From: JBHJGO01 sp050331715
Lineage (GTDB): Bacteria; Cyanobacteriota; Cyanobacteriia; Cyanobacteriales; Microcoleaceae
Assembly (NCBI GenBank): GCA_050331715.1
Contig: JBHJGO010000009.1
Span: 62,001-126,000, forward strand
DNA: 64,000 nt
Direction: 5' to 3'
Notes under the pieces: generated by a model
What the model was told of the DNA's origin: nothing
What the model saw: only the letters and a program-made list of their open reading frames with translations
Database searches by the model: none
Part shown: positions 47,812 to 57,229 of the stretch, piece after piece
Layout: every line of letters begins with the position of its first letter
How positions within the stretch are numbered: the first letter of the stretch is position 1
Made by a program: the position numbers and the translations under genes

Positions 47812-49881
47812 TCAATGCCCGTCAGTTTCTTCCTCTCCTAGAACTTGAGCAATCACCTGGGAACGTCTAAGCTCTTTAACCAAGCGAAAAGCTTGATGTT
47901 TATAGAGTAGAAATGGGAGGTCTGCCGGTAGGTCATTCATTAGATTACGGGCAATATTCAGGGAACATCCAGATACTCGTACGATCAAATTTGCGCCCTC
48001 AAAAGCAGCATCTGAAGTTAGAGCCTGTTCGACATTAACCCTCCAGGTTGGCTGGGTAATTTTCAAACCCTGCTCTACAGCGCGCAACCCATTGATCGTG
48101 GCTAGTACCACCAGGCGATCGCCCGCCTCTAGCAATGTTTCATCAGACGGTAAAATCTTCGGTTTTCCTCTGGGGGATTGGTGGAGAATCGGCACAACGC
48201 TGTAGCCATAGGCAACTTCTCCCAAAACCCGGTTGTGGAGTGTGTCCCCCGATTCAATCTGATATTCGGTCACCAAGATCGTTTGATGGCCGATGCGGAA
48301 CAGGCTGAGAATATTCTCTCCGAAGGCTGCACCCGCAAAGGCTTCCGCTGCGACACTGTAGGCACAGAGAATGCTGGAATGGGGCAGGAGTTGACTCCAA
48401 CGTTGGCCAGAATATCGATCCAGAGTACGGATCACCAGATTGCAACTCGGGTTTAGGGAACGGGCCATTAACCCTGTCTCCAGATTTAACATCTCATCGT
48501 CGGTTACGATGACCACACTTTTAGCCGTTCTGAGATTAACTTCCGCGAGCGCTTCCTCGAAGTTTTTCATCACCAATGGAATTGCGGGCAGGAGCGTGGT
48601 GTCAAATTGAGAATTTGCCGTTACTCCTACAATCGACTGGTTAAAGTCCTGCAATAATGTCACGACCTTTTGACCCACCCGACCCAGACCCACCACAACG
48701 GTATGATTGTTCGCAGGTACAGGGGGACGACGAGCCACAAACTGAAATCGAGAACTGAGCAGGGCTTGGGTCAGCAGCGCGTAGCGGACTCCAACCAGCG
48801 CCGTTCCGGCCAGTGTATACATCAAGGCCATCAATTTCAACCATCCCGGAGCCCCCCCGGACGCACTTAAATCACCGAACAAATCACCATATCCTCCCAG
48901 GAGTAGAATTGCTACGCCATAAAAGGCGTTTTGCAGATTGATATCGGGATAGGAGGAGTGAAACAGAATCGTTCCCACAACCAACAATGCGATGACAATT
49001 AGACCATAAACAACCACAGCCCTGCGCAGGGGTCGCTCCTCCCCCCTCTGCCAAAAGCTAATCAACTGCTGCTTGATAAACTCCCAGCGTAAATATTTGT
49101 TCCATTGCTGCCATCTGTGAGAGCGTTGCTGCCGGAGGGAACCTGTCTCATCGGACAAAGAACGCTCAACGGTTTCGATATAAATGATTTGATCCCCCGC
49201 TTGGGGACGGGTACGAGGCTCCCAATCATATAAAACTAGAGAGCTTTGATCGGCTTGACGAAGATGGCAAAGAATCCGGCGGGTGCGGTGGTTTAGATCC
49301 TGTAGGGGTCGTTGGGCAAGGCGATCATCGATTTCCAAAGTGCGTCGTGTTACTCGCATCTGTTGGTGGTCAAGGTTGAAGAAGCCCAGGGTATTCTCTC
49401 CCAGTGCGGCTAGAGCAAAGGCCGAAGAGGGCAGTTGAGTTGGCTCAAAGGCAACAAAATTTCCTAATTGTTGACTCAGGAGTTGGTTTAGATTTTCCTT
49501 GGCAGAGCGAACCACCAATCGAGTTTGGGGATTGAGTCGGCGAATCACCAGAGCGGTTTCTGCATTTACCCGTTCTTCTGAGGTAACTAACAAAGCAGCG
49601 CGACAGAATTGAATCTCGGCCTGTTCCAGCACTGCAACCTGACGACAATCTCCCACGATCCGCTTGTCCAGTAGTTCCAGGAAGTTTGTGACTTCCCAAT
49701 GTTGATCAGGGATCAGGTCAATTCCCGTGACTCTCACATTGAATTCTTTGAGGGCTTCAACACAGTACTGGCCTAAACTTCCCAACCCACAAACGAGAAA
49801 ACTCTCTGAAGGCATAGCATTCTGAAGATCATCAAAGCTGATAGCAGTTTGGTTGAGACCCAGCGGGAGATTAGAGGACAT
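47812..49881 (-). CDS. Potassium-channel-like protein with two TrkA-N (RCK) domains
   Basis: 689 residues. An N-terminal RCK domain (FLVCGLGSLGQYCVEALKEF, 28-47) and TrkA-C-like part to about 245 precede two membrane helices (285-310 and 345-370). Between them the pore loop GVAILLLGGYGDLFGD carries a GYGD filter (330-333), though with LLG in front instead of the usual TxG. A second RCK domain follows (TVVVGLGRVGQKVVTLLQDF, about 393-412) with its TrkA-C part (about 530-600). Such proteins gate K+ or other cation flow in response to NAD(H), nucleotides or Ca2+. It converges with the sulfotransferase gene (10 nt apart). Confidence 0.85.
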   Translation of the reverse strand: MSSNLPLGLNQTAISFDDLQNAMPSESFLVCGLGSLGQYCVEALKEFNVRVTGIDLIPDQHWEVTNFLELLDKRIVGDCRQVAVLEQAEIQFCRAALLVTSEERVNAETALVIRRLNPQTRLVVRSAKENLNQLLSQQLGNFVAFEPTQLPSSAFALAALGENTLGFFNLDHQQMRVTRRTLEIDDRLAQRPLQDLNHRTRRILCHLRQADQSSLVLYDWEPRTRPQAGDQIIYIETVERSLSDETGSLRQQRSHRWQQWNKYLRWEFIKQQLISFWQRGEERPLRRAVVVYGLIVIALLVVGTILFHSSYPDINLQNAFYGVAILLLGGYGDLFGDLSASGGAPGWLKLMALMYTLAGTALVGVRYALLTQALLSSRFQFVARRPPVPANNHTVVVGLGRVGQKVVTLLQDFNQSIVGVTANSQFDTTLLPAIPLVMKNFEEALAEVNLRTAKSVVIVTDDEMLNLETGLMARSLNPSCNLVIRTLDRYSGQRWSQLLPHSSILCAYSVAAEAFAGAAFGENILSLFRIGHQTILVTEYQIESGDTLHNRVLGEVAYGYSVVPILHQSPRGKPKILPSDETLLEAGDRLVVLATINGLRAVEQGLKITQPTWRVNVEQALTSDAAFEGANLIVRVSGCSLNIARNLMNDLPADLPFLLYKHQAFRLVKELRRSQVIAQVLGEEETDGH

Positions 49882-50047
49882 GATGCGATAAGTGAAGCCA
49901 AACCAGTTTTAGTTCTATTGTAAGGCGTCAACTTCGGCGGATGAGTCCTGGTTATTGAAAATGCTTGACAAGGCCAACTTGACACTAAGGTTAAGGTATG
50001 GTTAAGTTAAGGTTTAACACTTAGTGAATCCTGACGATAACCCATCG

Positions 50048-50162
50048 CATAGAGCAGTCACAGATGATTTGTGAAAAGGGGGTGAGGGGGCGTTGATCCC
50101 TTCTTGGAAAGTCCTCAAACCCCTCCATAGTACTTTTCATGATTGATTCAGGATTGCTATAG
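50048..50162. repeat. Dispersed hairpin repeat, copy 5 of 5
   Basis: Left end CATAGAGCAGTCACAGATGA, right end TCATGATTGATTCAGGATTG then CTATAG. The inner GGGGGTGAGGGGGC arm and the CTCAAACCCCT stretch pair imperfectly. Same orientation as copies 2 and 3. Confidence 0.85.
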
Positions 50163-50535
50163 ACAGAATACTGAGCGTCTGAAGAACCATTGGAAAAGAC
50201 ATAAAAAAGGGACTAAAACCCGTTCAGCAAATTTCAGAAACTATTTCAGAAACTGTTTATATTGTCGATACAAAGTCGTTGGGTATTTCTCAAAGCAACT
50301 GAGGCACTAGGTGATGTCCGGGTGCATTCATCTGAGTATTTACTAGCTCTATTCTATTGTTGAGGATAGAGATTTATGTTATAGATTCTGCTCTCCAAAG
50401 TCGGAATCTTGGGGGTGATGTCGTCTCAAAAATTCAGTTGTTACAATAATCAGAAAATAGGTAGAAATATTATCTAATTTTCTACCCTGAGCTGACAGCC
50501 AGTTGAGTGGATGAGTTAATATTGGGGAATCAAAA
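50163..50535. other. Regulatory region before the CHAD gene
   Basis: A perfect 8-bp hairpin GGTAGAAA / TTTCTACC (50460-50486) lies 50 nt before the CHAD start, and a variant of the stress palindrome with a 6-nt spacer (TCTATT-GTTGAG-GATAGA, 50353-50370) 166 nt before it. No gene is supported. Confidence 0.45.
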
Positions 50536-51531
50536 ATGACACAACAGATGATACAAAAGGCTGAAACATTAGGAGACTGGGCAGTTATTGGAATCAAGAG
50601 TCATCTTGAGAAGATCCTGAAACACGAACCAGAAGTTTTAAAGGATAAAGATCCAGAAGAGCTACATCAAATGCGAGTGGGAATGCGGCGTTTGCGCTCA
50701 GCAATCACAGGGTTTTCTCCTGTATTGAATTTGCCAAAATCTATAGCAGATAAGCGGATTGGCAAAGTTGGGCGTCGCCTTGGAAAATTGCGTGATCTAG
50801 ATGTTCTACTCGCTGTCCTGCGCGAAAAATATTACCCGCTGCTGCCACTACAAGAGCAGGAACAACTGGACAAAATCCTCCTCCGTCTTAGCCGTCGGCG
50901 ACAGAAAGCGTTTAAGCTCGTTCAGAATACTTTAGAGGAAGGCAATACCTACACAGAACTAAAGCTAGACCTGCGACACTGGTTAAATGCACCCCAGTAC
51001 ACTCGGATCGAGCAGTTACCCATTGGAGAAGTACTACCAGATTTACTCCTGCCTCAAATCAGTGAATTGTTCCTCCATCCGGGTTGGCAGGTTGGAATTC
51101 CTGAATGTCATAGCGAAGTAAATGGCTCGGAAGAAACCCTCACCTCCACTCCTGAACCAACACCAGAAATTGTGGAAGATTTGCTGCAAACGGAAGGAGA
51201 TTTGTTGCACGATCTACGCAAAGAAGTGAAGCGGATGCGATACCAGATGAGCCTATTCACAACCTTCTACGGTGAAGAATACAATGTATACCTGCAAGAC
51301 GTGAAGGCGATTCAAGAATGCTTAGGAGATATTCAGGACAGCCAGGTGTTAGAAGCAGTGATGCAGGACATCTTGAAGACAGATCTACGTTCAGCACTAC
51401 CGAATTTGGCTCGACTTCTCGCTCGCAGTCGCTACGATGTCTGGCAAAAATGGACGACATTGCAGCAACGATATTTAGACCCCGAAGTGCGTCAGGCCTT
51501 TCGACTTGCTGTGTTGCAACCGACAGTTTAG
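50536..51531 (+). CDS. CHAD-domain protein
   Basis: 331 residues, one CHAD domain: HQMRVGMRRLRSAITGFSPV (44-63), GRRLGKLRDLDVLLAVL and the later LLHDLRKEVKRMRYQMSLFT plus KAIQECLGDIQDSQVLEAV. The many conserved His, Arg and Lys residues form a basic helical channel that in relatives binds inorganic polyphosphate. A variable acidic insert (about 195-225, SEETLTSTPEPTPEIVEDL) splits the domain. The protein is soluble. It probably localises to polyphosphate granules. The pentapeptide gene follows. Confidence 0.92.
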   Translation: MTQQMIQKAETLGDWAVIGIKSHLEKILKHEPEVLKDKDPEELHQMRVGMRRLRSAITGFSPVLNLPKSIADKRIGKVGRRLGKLRDLDVLLAVLREKYYPLLPLQEQEQLDKILLRLSRRRQKAFKLVQNTLEEGNTYTELKLDLRHWLNAPQYTRIEQLPIGEVLPDLLLPQISELFLHPGWQVGIPECHSEVNGSEETLTSTPEPTPEIVEDLLQTEGDLLHDLRKEVKRMRYQMSLFTTFYGEEYNVYLQDVKAIQECLGDIQDSQVLEAVMQDILKTDLRSALPNLARLLARSRYDVWQKWTTLQQRYLDPEVRQAFRLAVLQPTV

Positions 51532-51581
51532 TTTGATAGGAGAATTCTGCCAAAATATAACAAAAGTTGAGGAATACAGCA

Positions 51582-52151
51582 GTGATAATTCGGAACTGGG
51601 TCAAGAATTTCGTTCTTTGGGTGCACATTATCGTGAATCAGATCCTTCGGGACAACATCGGAACGTTTTGCGGGTCGGCAATTCTTCTGATTATTGTTTT
51701 CTGGGGATTGGGTTCTGGCACTGTCCTGGCAGAGGATAATCCATCTGGACTGTTCTTCAGCCATAGCTTGCTCCAGGGAAGAAACTTTTCCGATCAATCC
51801 TTTCCCCAGGCTGAATTTGCCAACTCCAATTTGTCCTCCGCCACCTTTGATCATTCCTATCTGAAGGGGGCGGTTTTTAGCAAGGCAATCATGAAATCGG
51901 TGAGTATGCAGGGGGCCGATGTCACCTATGGCATGTTAGACCAGGTGGACTTTACGGATGCTGACCTGAGTGACTCAATCTTTACCGAAGCTCTGTTTTT
52001 TGGTTCAACGTTCCAGAACACTAGGGTGGATGGAGCAGACTTTACCGATGCTCTATTGGATGGGTTGCAAATTCGCCAGCTTTGTCAGCAAGCTCAAGGC
52101 GTTAACTCCGAAACTGGAGTTTCGACCCGTGAATCTTTAGGCTGTGTATGA
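51582..52151 (+). CDS. Pentapeptide-repeat protein with N-terminal membrane/signal segment
   Basis: 189 residues from GTG 51582, chosen because GAGGA stands about 10 nt upstream; a TTG at 51567 has no ribosome site. A hydrophobic segment (about 30-50: GSAILLIIVFWGLGSGTVLA) acts as a signal or anchor. Residues 65-165 are pentapeptide repeats of the A(D/N)LxX kind (AEFANSNLSSATFDHSYLKG, ADLSDSIFTEALFFGSTFQN, ADFTDALLDG), forming a right-handed quadrilateral beta-helix in the lumen or periplasm. The end LCQQAQGVNSETGVSTRESL followed by GC carries two cysteines. Its 3' end overlaps the convergent nadC by 15 bp. Role unknown. Confidence 0.85.
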   Translation: MIIRNWVKNFVLWVHIIVNQILRDNIGTFCGSAILLIIVFWGLGSGTVLAEDNPSGLFFSHSLLQGRNFSDQSFPQAEFANSNLSSATFDHSYLKGAVFSKAIMKSVSMQGADVTYGMLDQVDFTDADLSDSIFTEALFFGSTFQNTRVDGADFTDALLDGLQIRQLCQQAQGVNSETGVSTRESLGCV

Positions 52152-53036
52152 GATTTGTAGGGGTTTCACAGGTAATTCTCCAGTGCCCAGCCGCATACTG
52201 AGATCTAGCCAACTAGAACGGGTAATCGGGGCACTGGTTGAAATATAGTCAACGCCAGTTTCAGCGACAGCCCGGATCGTTTCTAGGGTGACATTCCCAG
52301 ACGCCTCGATTTCGACGTAGGAACTGTGCTGGCGGATGGTTTTCACCGCTTTTTGCATGAGTTCACAGGACATATTGTCCAGCATGATAATGTCCACTTC
52401 CTGTTCTAGGGCCGTTTGAACCTGATCCAGGGTTTCCGTTTCCACTTCGATTTTCATTGGATAGGGCATCCCGGCTCGAATTTTTTCCACAGCCGCAGCA
52501 ATTCCCCCCGCCGCTACGATATGGTTGTCCTTAATCATCACTGTGTCATCTAATCCAGAGCGATGATTTCTCGCTCCTCCTACCTGACTAGCGTATTTTT
52601 CTAACAGCCGTAGTCCTGGGGTTGTTTTACGAGTATCGACTAATTGGGCTGGAAGATCGGCAATCGTTTCAGCATATTCCTGGGCCAGGGTGGCCACTCC
52701 ACTCAATCGCATCATCAAATTTAGGGCAACTCGCTCCCCCATTAATAAAGAGTCCAACGGCCCTCGCAGTCGGGCAATAATATCTCCAGACTGGCAAGGG
52801 GTTCCGTCGGCAACCATTGGTTGAACCTGGGTTTCAGCATTCAGTAGATAAAAGATCCGGGCCGCCAATGGTAATCCGGCAATCACTCCCGACTGCTTGG
52901 CCACCCAGTGGGCCGTACCAAATTGATCCGAATCCAGAATCAAACTGGTGGTGCGATCGCCCCGACCAATATCCTCGATCAACCACTGTTGCAGCAGCGG
53001 ATCTAGCACAATCCAGGGGGGTAAAGTAGCTTTCAT
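52137..53036 (-). CDS. nadC: Nicotinate-nucleotide pyrophosphorylase (quinolinate phosphoribosyltransferase)
   Basis: 299 residues from ATG 53036 (GTG 53048 possible). Type II phosphoribosyltransferase fold: EDIGRGDRTTSLIL (25-38), GERVALNLMMRLSGVATLA, DTRKTTPGLRLLEKYASQVG with the catalytic lysine and arginines, GGARNHRSGLDDTVMIKDNH, and VEVETLDQ-type barrel strands ending in DNMSCELM. It converts quinolinate and PRPP to nicotinate mononucleotide in NAD synthesis. It follows the cyclic-nucleotide-binding gene by 28 nt, though probably without functional linkage. Confidence 0.94.
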   Translation of the reverse strand: MKATLPPWIVLDPLLQQWLIEDIGRGDRTTSLILDSDQFGTAHWVAKQSGVIAGLPLAARIFYLLNAETQVQPMVADGTPCQSGDIIARLRGPLDSLLMGERVALNLMMRLSGVATLAQEYAETIADLPAQLVDTRKTTPGLRLLEKYASQVGGARNHRSGLDDTVMIKDNHIVAAGGIAAAVEKIRAGMPYPMKIEVETETLDQVQTALEQEVDIIMLDNMSCELMQKAVKTIRQHSSYVEIEASGNVTLETIRAVAETGVDYISTSAPITRSSWLDLSMRLGTGELPVKPLQISYTA

Positions 53037-53064
53037 AAATTTATTCACAAACTGAGTGATTGCA

Positions 53065-53550
53065 TTAGCCCTGTGTTATCGGCACACCTGCCAAATCTGA
53101 AGGTGCATCCGTTGTAGGGAGAGGTTTTTCATTGATTTTCTGATTTAAATCTCGCACCCGGCGGGATAGCATTCGAATAATATTAATCGCAATTCCTGGC
53201 GTTTCTTCGATGGCATCGTAGAGCTGCATCTGGGTCAACATCAGACAATTGCAGGATTCCAAGGTTGTTACCGAAGCAGAACGGGGTTGAGCATCGAATA
53301 GGGACATTTCACCGAAGCAGGCTTTTTGGCCCATTTGGGCAATATCTTGATCGCCTACATGAACCTTGACTCGACCCGAAACCACAACGTAGAGCGATCG
53401 CCCCTCCTGCCCTTGGGTAAAGATGGTGTGATTACTGGGGTAGGATAGCTCATCCATCACCGAGGTTAAACGCACCAAGAAATCATCTCTCAATTCCTGA
53501 AAAATTGAGACATCTCGAACAAACAATAAACGTTCAACGCTAGACAGCAT
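53065..53550 (-). CDS. Cyclic-nucleotide-binding-domain protein (no DNA-binding domain)
   Basis: 161 residues consisting of one CRP-like cNMP-binding domain: FTQGQEGRSLYVVVSGRVKV (44-63), the phosphate-binding cassette CFGEMSLFDAQPRSASVTTL (83-102) with the key Glu and Arg, then the C-helix MLSRRVRDLNQKINEK. No helix-turn-helix follows, so it is a sensor subunit, not a transcription factor. It lies 27 nt behind the carrier-HEAT gene. In other bacteria such a domain is fused to the carrier-HEAT protein, so the two probably work together. Confidence 0.88.
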   Translation of the reverse strand: MLSSVERLLFVRDVSIFQELRDDFLVRLTSVMDELSYPSNHTIFTQGQEGRSLYVVVSGRVKVHVGDQDIAQMGQKACFGEMSLFDAQPRSASVTTLESCNCLMLTQMQLYDAIEETPGIAINIIRMLSRRVRDLNQKINEKPLPTTDAPSDLAGVPITQG

Positions 53551-53577
53551 AACGATAAATATCCCGAACTAAGATAC

Positions 53578-56500
53578 TCAACCTGGATTTCCCGAACCAA
53601 TGCCCAATTCTGCCATCATTTCCTCCACCTGAGCAGTGACTAGAGTATCGGGATCTTTTTGCAGCATTGGCAACAATTCTACCAAAGCACGCTCTGAAGC
53701 GATCTTGAGATAGGCGAGGACGGACTCCCGCACGAATCCACTGGGATGCCGTAGACAGGTAAGGGCTTGCTCTGCGGTCAGGCTCCAGCGGGTAGAACGG
53801 GCCAGGTGGAAACAACAGGCCAAGGCCCAATCCGACAGAAAATGGCGCAACTCCAGCAAGTAACGCAGTCGCTGATTCGGTGACATGGGTCGGTAAGTGA
53901 TCAAAGGGGCCAAAGCTTGGAGCTTATCGACCTCCGATCCGTGATCCAGCACACTAATTAAGGCCCGCTTACTAGCAATATCCACTGTATTATCCAGAAT
54001 TTCTAAACCTCGGGCCACATTCGAGGACATTTCCGAACGAATGTTGAAAGAGGCCGCCTGAATTGAGTTGGGTGAATACAGAAATTTCATCAGGGAGAAA
54101 CACCGCTCGATAGCATCGGATTCCAGACCCACGAGAGCACGAGACAGCAACTCACCCATGGCTTGGTTATCGGCCTGGGCGATTGAAAGCTGTTCACCAT
54201 TCTCAATTGTCGTAGTTGTCACTTCTCCTGCGGTCAGACGTAAATCAACCAGGGCTCCATAGATCTGGCCGATAAACATCAATTCTTGCTCGATCAGGGT
54301 TTCTAAACCGCTACGCCCAATTCGATCCAAAACCCGTTCAATCCCGATTTCATCGGGTACCTTGAGCAGGGTACGCAAAATATTGCGGCGGGTGCTGCCC
54401 CAGGCCGTGATCAGGTGGTTGACCAAGGTATCGAGGGCTTCCAACGTACCAATTTCACCAATCGCTGTCCAGGCTTGTAATCTGACCAAATCCGGCTTAT
54501 AAATGTCTTCTGCGACTCGAACCAGCGGTGGAATTGCATCATTCTCCAGCCGAACCAGAGCTTGTCGAGCAGATTCACGGGTTGAACGATAGGATAGCGC
54601 CTTAATCAAGGAGGGATAATACTCTTCCATGTGGGTGGCGGCGATCACATCCAGCAGAGCGCAGCGTACCCGCAGCGAATCATCCTGAAGCAGATTATTC
54701 AAATACAATCGCAATCCCTGGAGATAGTCGGCCTCCCCTAAAGCACGGGTTCCCATCACCCGCTCCCGTTCCTGGGATGAAGTGACCATGCGGCGAATTG
54801 TGTTGGTAGCAATTGCTTTTTGCTCTCGATCTCCTCGGCGCAAAATTAAGGCGGCGGCGGTTCCTCGAACAATTGGGTCAACCTTGGGTTGCAGATAGGG
54901 ACGCAACTGCTCCATGTCTGGGTTCTCTTCAGTCAGCCAAATATATCGTAGAGCTAAGGCCAGGACTTCAGGGGTCAGATGTTGCTGGGTCAATGCCCGG
55001 ATTGCATCTAAGTAGGCCGGATTAGGATGGTTCAGCATTACCTCCAGGCTCTGACGTTGCAGCGACGGTGATAAATCTTGCAGCAGTGGCACCAGGGTTT
55101 CCCCCACATTTTTGGGGTCAAATTGGTTCAGCAATTCAATACAGGAGCGTTTGTCTGCCTCCGGCTTTGGCTGTTTCAGGGTCTCCGCCACTGACTGTTT
55201 CAAGCGCCGAATATTCACATCCGTTGTCCCCAGCCGCCCCCGCTCAGCGCTTTCCACCAGCAATCTGACATATTGAGACCGAATCAATAGCACAATCCCA
55301 ATCCACACCAGGGACAGGGCAATAATCGTCAGGATAAAAACGAAGCTCTGCTGACCTTGGACAACCTCTTCCTGGCCTCTAGGTAAAATCAACCTGGAAA
55401 ACCACAGGATCACCAAAATGCCAAATCCGGTTAGTCCAGTGGACAGCGGTTCAAATACTCCATTAACCAGGGTCTGAATGTCACTGCGGGTATTGTCGGG
55501 TAGGGGCTGAAACAAAACTGCTCCAGTCGTTTCAATCAAAGTGTAGTGAAACAATTCATCCAAGAAGCGCAGGATGACAAACCCTGTGAAAGGAGAAAAT
55601 AGACGAGTAATCCCACCAAAGAACGAAAAGGTTCCTAATAATGCAATTCCGGCGGGGAGAATCGTCGCCGTTAGAAATACTCCAGACCGCTCAACCAGAC
55701 GACTGGCAGCAAACCATTGGGTGGAAACCTGGAACGTACTCAGAATCCCCTCAAACACACCCAGAAAGCTAACAATGCCGTCAGCCCCTGCGTCATTCTG
55801 ATATTCCAGTTGGCTAAAGAACTGGAAATCGACCAAAACGTACAATACTTCCGCCATCACAAAGAAGCCGATCAGGGGAATCACATATCCCTGCAATGGC
55901 CCCTTGATATCCCGACTACTAAATTCGGGTTGTTCATCCTCCGGCGTCCAGCGTGACGAGTCAGGGAAAGACTGTTCGTAGCGACGAGACAGATAAAACA
56001 AAACGGCAGCACTGATCAACACCATCAACCCAGAAACGATAGTGACATTATTCAGGCCGACCAGGCGCAACACAATCGGCAACGAAAAGCCACTCACCAC
56101 TCCTGCCACCAGAAAACCACTGCTGATCAGGGGATAGGTACGCTTGATCTCTCGAATATTAAACAGTTGATTGGCAGTAATTGAGGTGTTGAGATCATTC
56201 AGCAGGTAACAGGCCTCAACCCACAGCCACATCAGAAATAGCGTAATGAACTCAACGCTCAGCCCCAGGATCTGAATATTTTGTAAACCCAGACCCCAGC
56301 GAAACAGAAACAAAGGGACTGCCATCAGCACCAGAATAACAACGATCACCTGACGCAGGGGCAGGACACGCTGTAACCAGGAATAGACCACCCCAAGACT
56401 AGAGCCAATGGCCGCACTAGCAATGTAAATCCAGGGCAGCTTATCAGCTCCGTACTGATCCAGGAACAAACCAACGGTACTCAGCTCTAGCCAAATGAGG

Positions 56501-56625
56501 CCAATGGAAGACAGCATGTATACAGCGAACATCAAGTAAGTTCGCTCAACCTCTTCAGACCGAAGATTCAGTCCTTTCAGTACTCCCTGCCCCACCGCGA
56601 CAGAACTAACGATTGGCTTGTCCAT
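53578..56625 (-). CDS. ADP/ATP-carrier-like (Npt/MFS) membrane protein with C-terminal HEAT repeats
   Basis: 1015 residues. Residues 20-450 form about 12 membrane helices of the nucleotide-transporter/MFS kind (EEVERTYLMFAVYMLSSIGL, TANQLFNIREIKRTYPLISS, FLVAGVVSGFSLPIVLRLVG). Residues 480-1010 are HEAT/armadillo repeats (SLEVMLNHPNPAYLDAIRAL, GTAAALILRRGDREQKAIAT, ESARQALVRLENDAIPPLVR, LTCLRHPSGFVRESVLAYLK). True ADP/ATP translocase activity is not proven. The HEAT part is a large cytosolic scaffold, and the separate cNMP-binding protein encoded next may regulate it. Confidence 0.85.
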   Translation of the reverse strand: MDKPIVSSVAVGQGVLKGLNLRSEEVERTYLMFAVYMLSSIGLIWLELSTVGLFLDQYGADKLPWIYIASAAIGSSLGVVYSWLQRVLPLRQVIVVILVLMAVPLFLFRWGLGLQNIQILGLSVEFITLFLMWLWVEACYLLNDLNTSITANQLFNIREIKRTYPLISSGFLVAGVVSGFSLPIVLRLVGLNNVTIVSGLMVLISAAVLFYLSRRYEQSFPDSSRWTPEDEQPEFSSRDIKGPLQGYVIPLIGFFVMAEVLYVLVDFQFFSQLEYQNDAGADGIVSFLGVFEGILSTFQVSTQWFAASRLVERSGVFLTATILPAGIALLGTFSFFGGITRLFSPFTGFVILRFLDELFHYTLIETTGAVLFQPLPDNTRSDIQTLVNGVFEPLSTGLTGFGILVILWFSRLILPRGQEEVVQGQQSFVFILTIIALSLVWIGIVLLIRSQYVRLLVESAERGRLGTTDVNIRRLKQSVAETLKQPKPEADKRSCIELLNQFDPKNVGETLVPLLQDLSPSLQRQSLEVMLNHPNPAYLDAIRALTQQHLTPEVLALALRYIWLTEENPDMEQLRPYLQPKVDPIVRGTAAALILRRGDREQKAIATNTIRRMVTSSQERERVMGTRALGEADYLQGLRLYLNNLLQDDSLRVRCALLDVIAATHMEEYYPSLIKALSYRSTRESARQALVRLENDAIPPLVRVAEDIYKPDLVRLQAWTAIGEIGTLEALDTLVNHLITAWGSTRRNILRTLLKVPDEIGIERVLDRIGRSGLETLIEQELMFIGQIYGALVDLRLTAGEVTTTTIENGEQLSIAQADNQAMGELLSRALVGLESDAIERCFSLMKFLYSPNSIQAASFNIRSEMSSNVARGLEILDNTVDIASKRALISVLDHGSEVDKLQALAPLITYRPMSPNQRLRYLLELRHFLSDWALACCFHLARSTRWSLTAEQALTCLRHPSGFVRESVLAYLKIASERALVELLPMLQKDPDTLVTAQVEEMMAELGIGSGNPG

Positions 56626-56689
56626 GCAGTGATGAGACCCTTTAACTCTCTAGTCTCCCATTGTAAGGGGTGAAGTCGGATTCACAACC

Positions 56690-57229
56690 CTAGCCTTGTT
56701 TTTTTGGTGAGAGGAGCATCATCATGGTTCGGCCCTCTTGCTTCGGATACTGCTGGACTTCTGCCAGTTCCTCCAAATCCACAGCCATTCGATCCAACAG
56801 TTCCCGTGCCAGGTTGCTGTGCTGGATCTCTCGACCTCGAAACATCACTGTCGCCTTGACCTTGTCCCCTGACTGAAGAAAGCGCTTGGCATGATTCACA
56901 CGAACTTTGTAATCATGGTCATCAATCTTGTATCGCATCTTCACTTCCTTTACATCTGCCGTGTGTTGCTTCTTCTTAGCTTCCCTGGCCCGCTTTTCCT
57001 GCTCAAACTTGTACTTGCCATAATCCATGATGCGGCAGACCGGAGGAGTGGCCTTGTCACTGACCAAAACTAAATCCAGGTCTCGTTCTTCAGCCAACTT
57101 CACTGCATCGCGTGGGGAGAGGATGCCCAGTTGAGCACCATCCCCATCAATGACTCGCACCTCGGGAAATCGAATGTTCTCGTTAATTTGGGGTAAATTG
57201 CGGTTCTTTCTCTTGTCGCTCACAGGCAT
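56690..57229 (-). CDS. infC: Translation initiation factor IF-3
   Basis: 179 residues with the two IF-3 domains: NQ-I-N entry (QINENIRFPEVRVIDGDGAQ) and LGILSPRDAVKLAEERDLDL, VLVSDKATPPVCRIMDYGKY; the basic linker KRAREAKKKQ; then the C-terminal domain KVRVNHAKRFLQSGDKVKAT and MFRGREIQHSNLARELLDRM. It starts with an ordinary ATG at 57229, unlike the ATT start of E. coli infC. It binds the 30S subunit and checks the initiator tRNA. The upstream 400 bp are rich in hairpins. Confidence 0.95.
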   Translation of the reverse strand: MPVSDKRKNRNLPQINENIRFPEVRVIDGDGAQLGILSPRDAVKLAEERDLDLVLVSDKATPPVCRIMDYGKYKFEQEKRAREAKKKQHTADVKEVKMRYKIDDHDYKVRVNHAKRFLQSGDKVKATVMFRGREIQHSNLARELLDRMAVDLEELAEVQQYPKQEGRTMMMLLSPKKQG

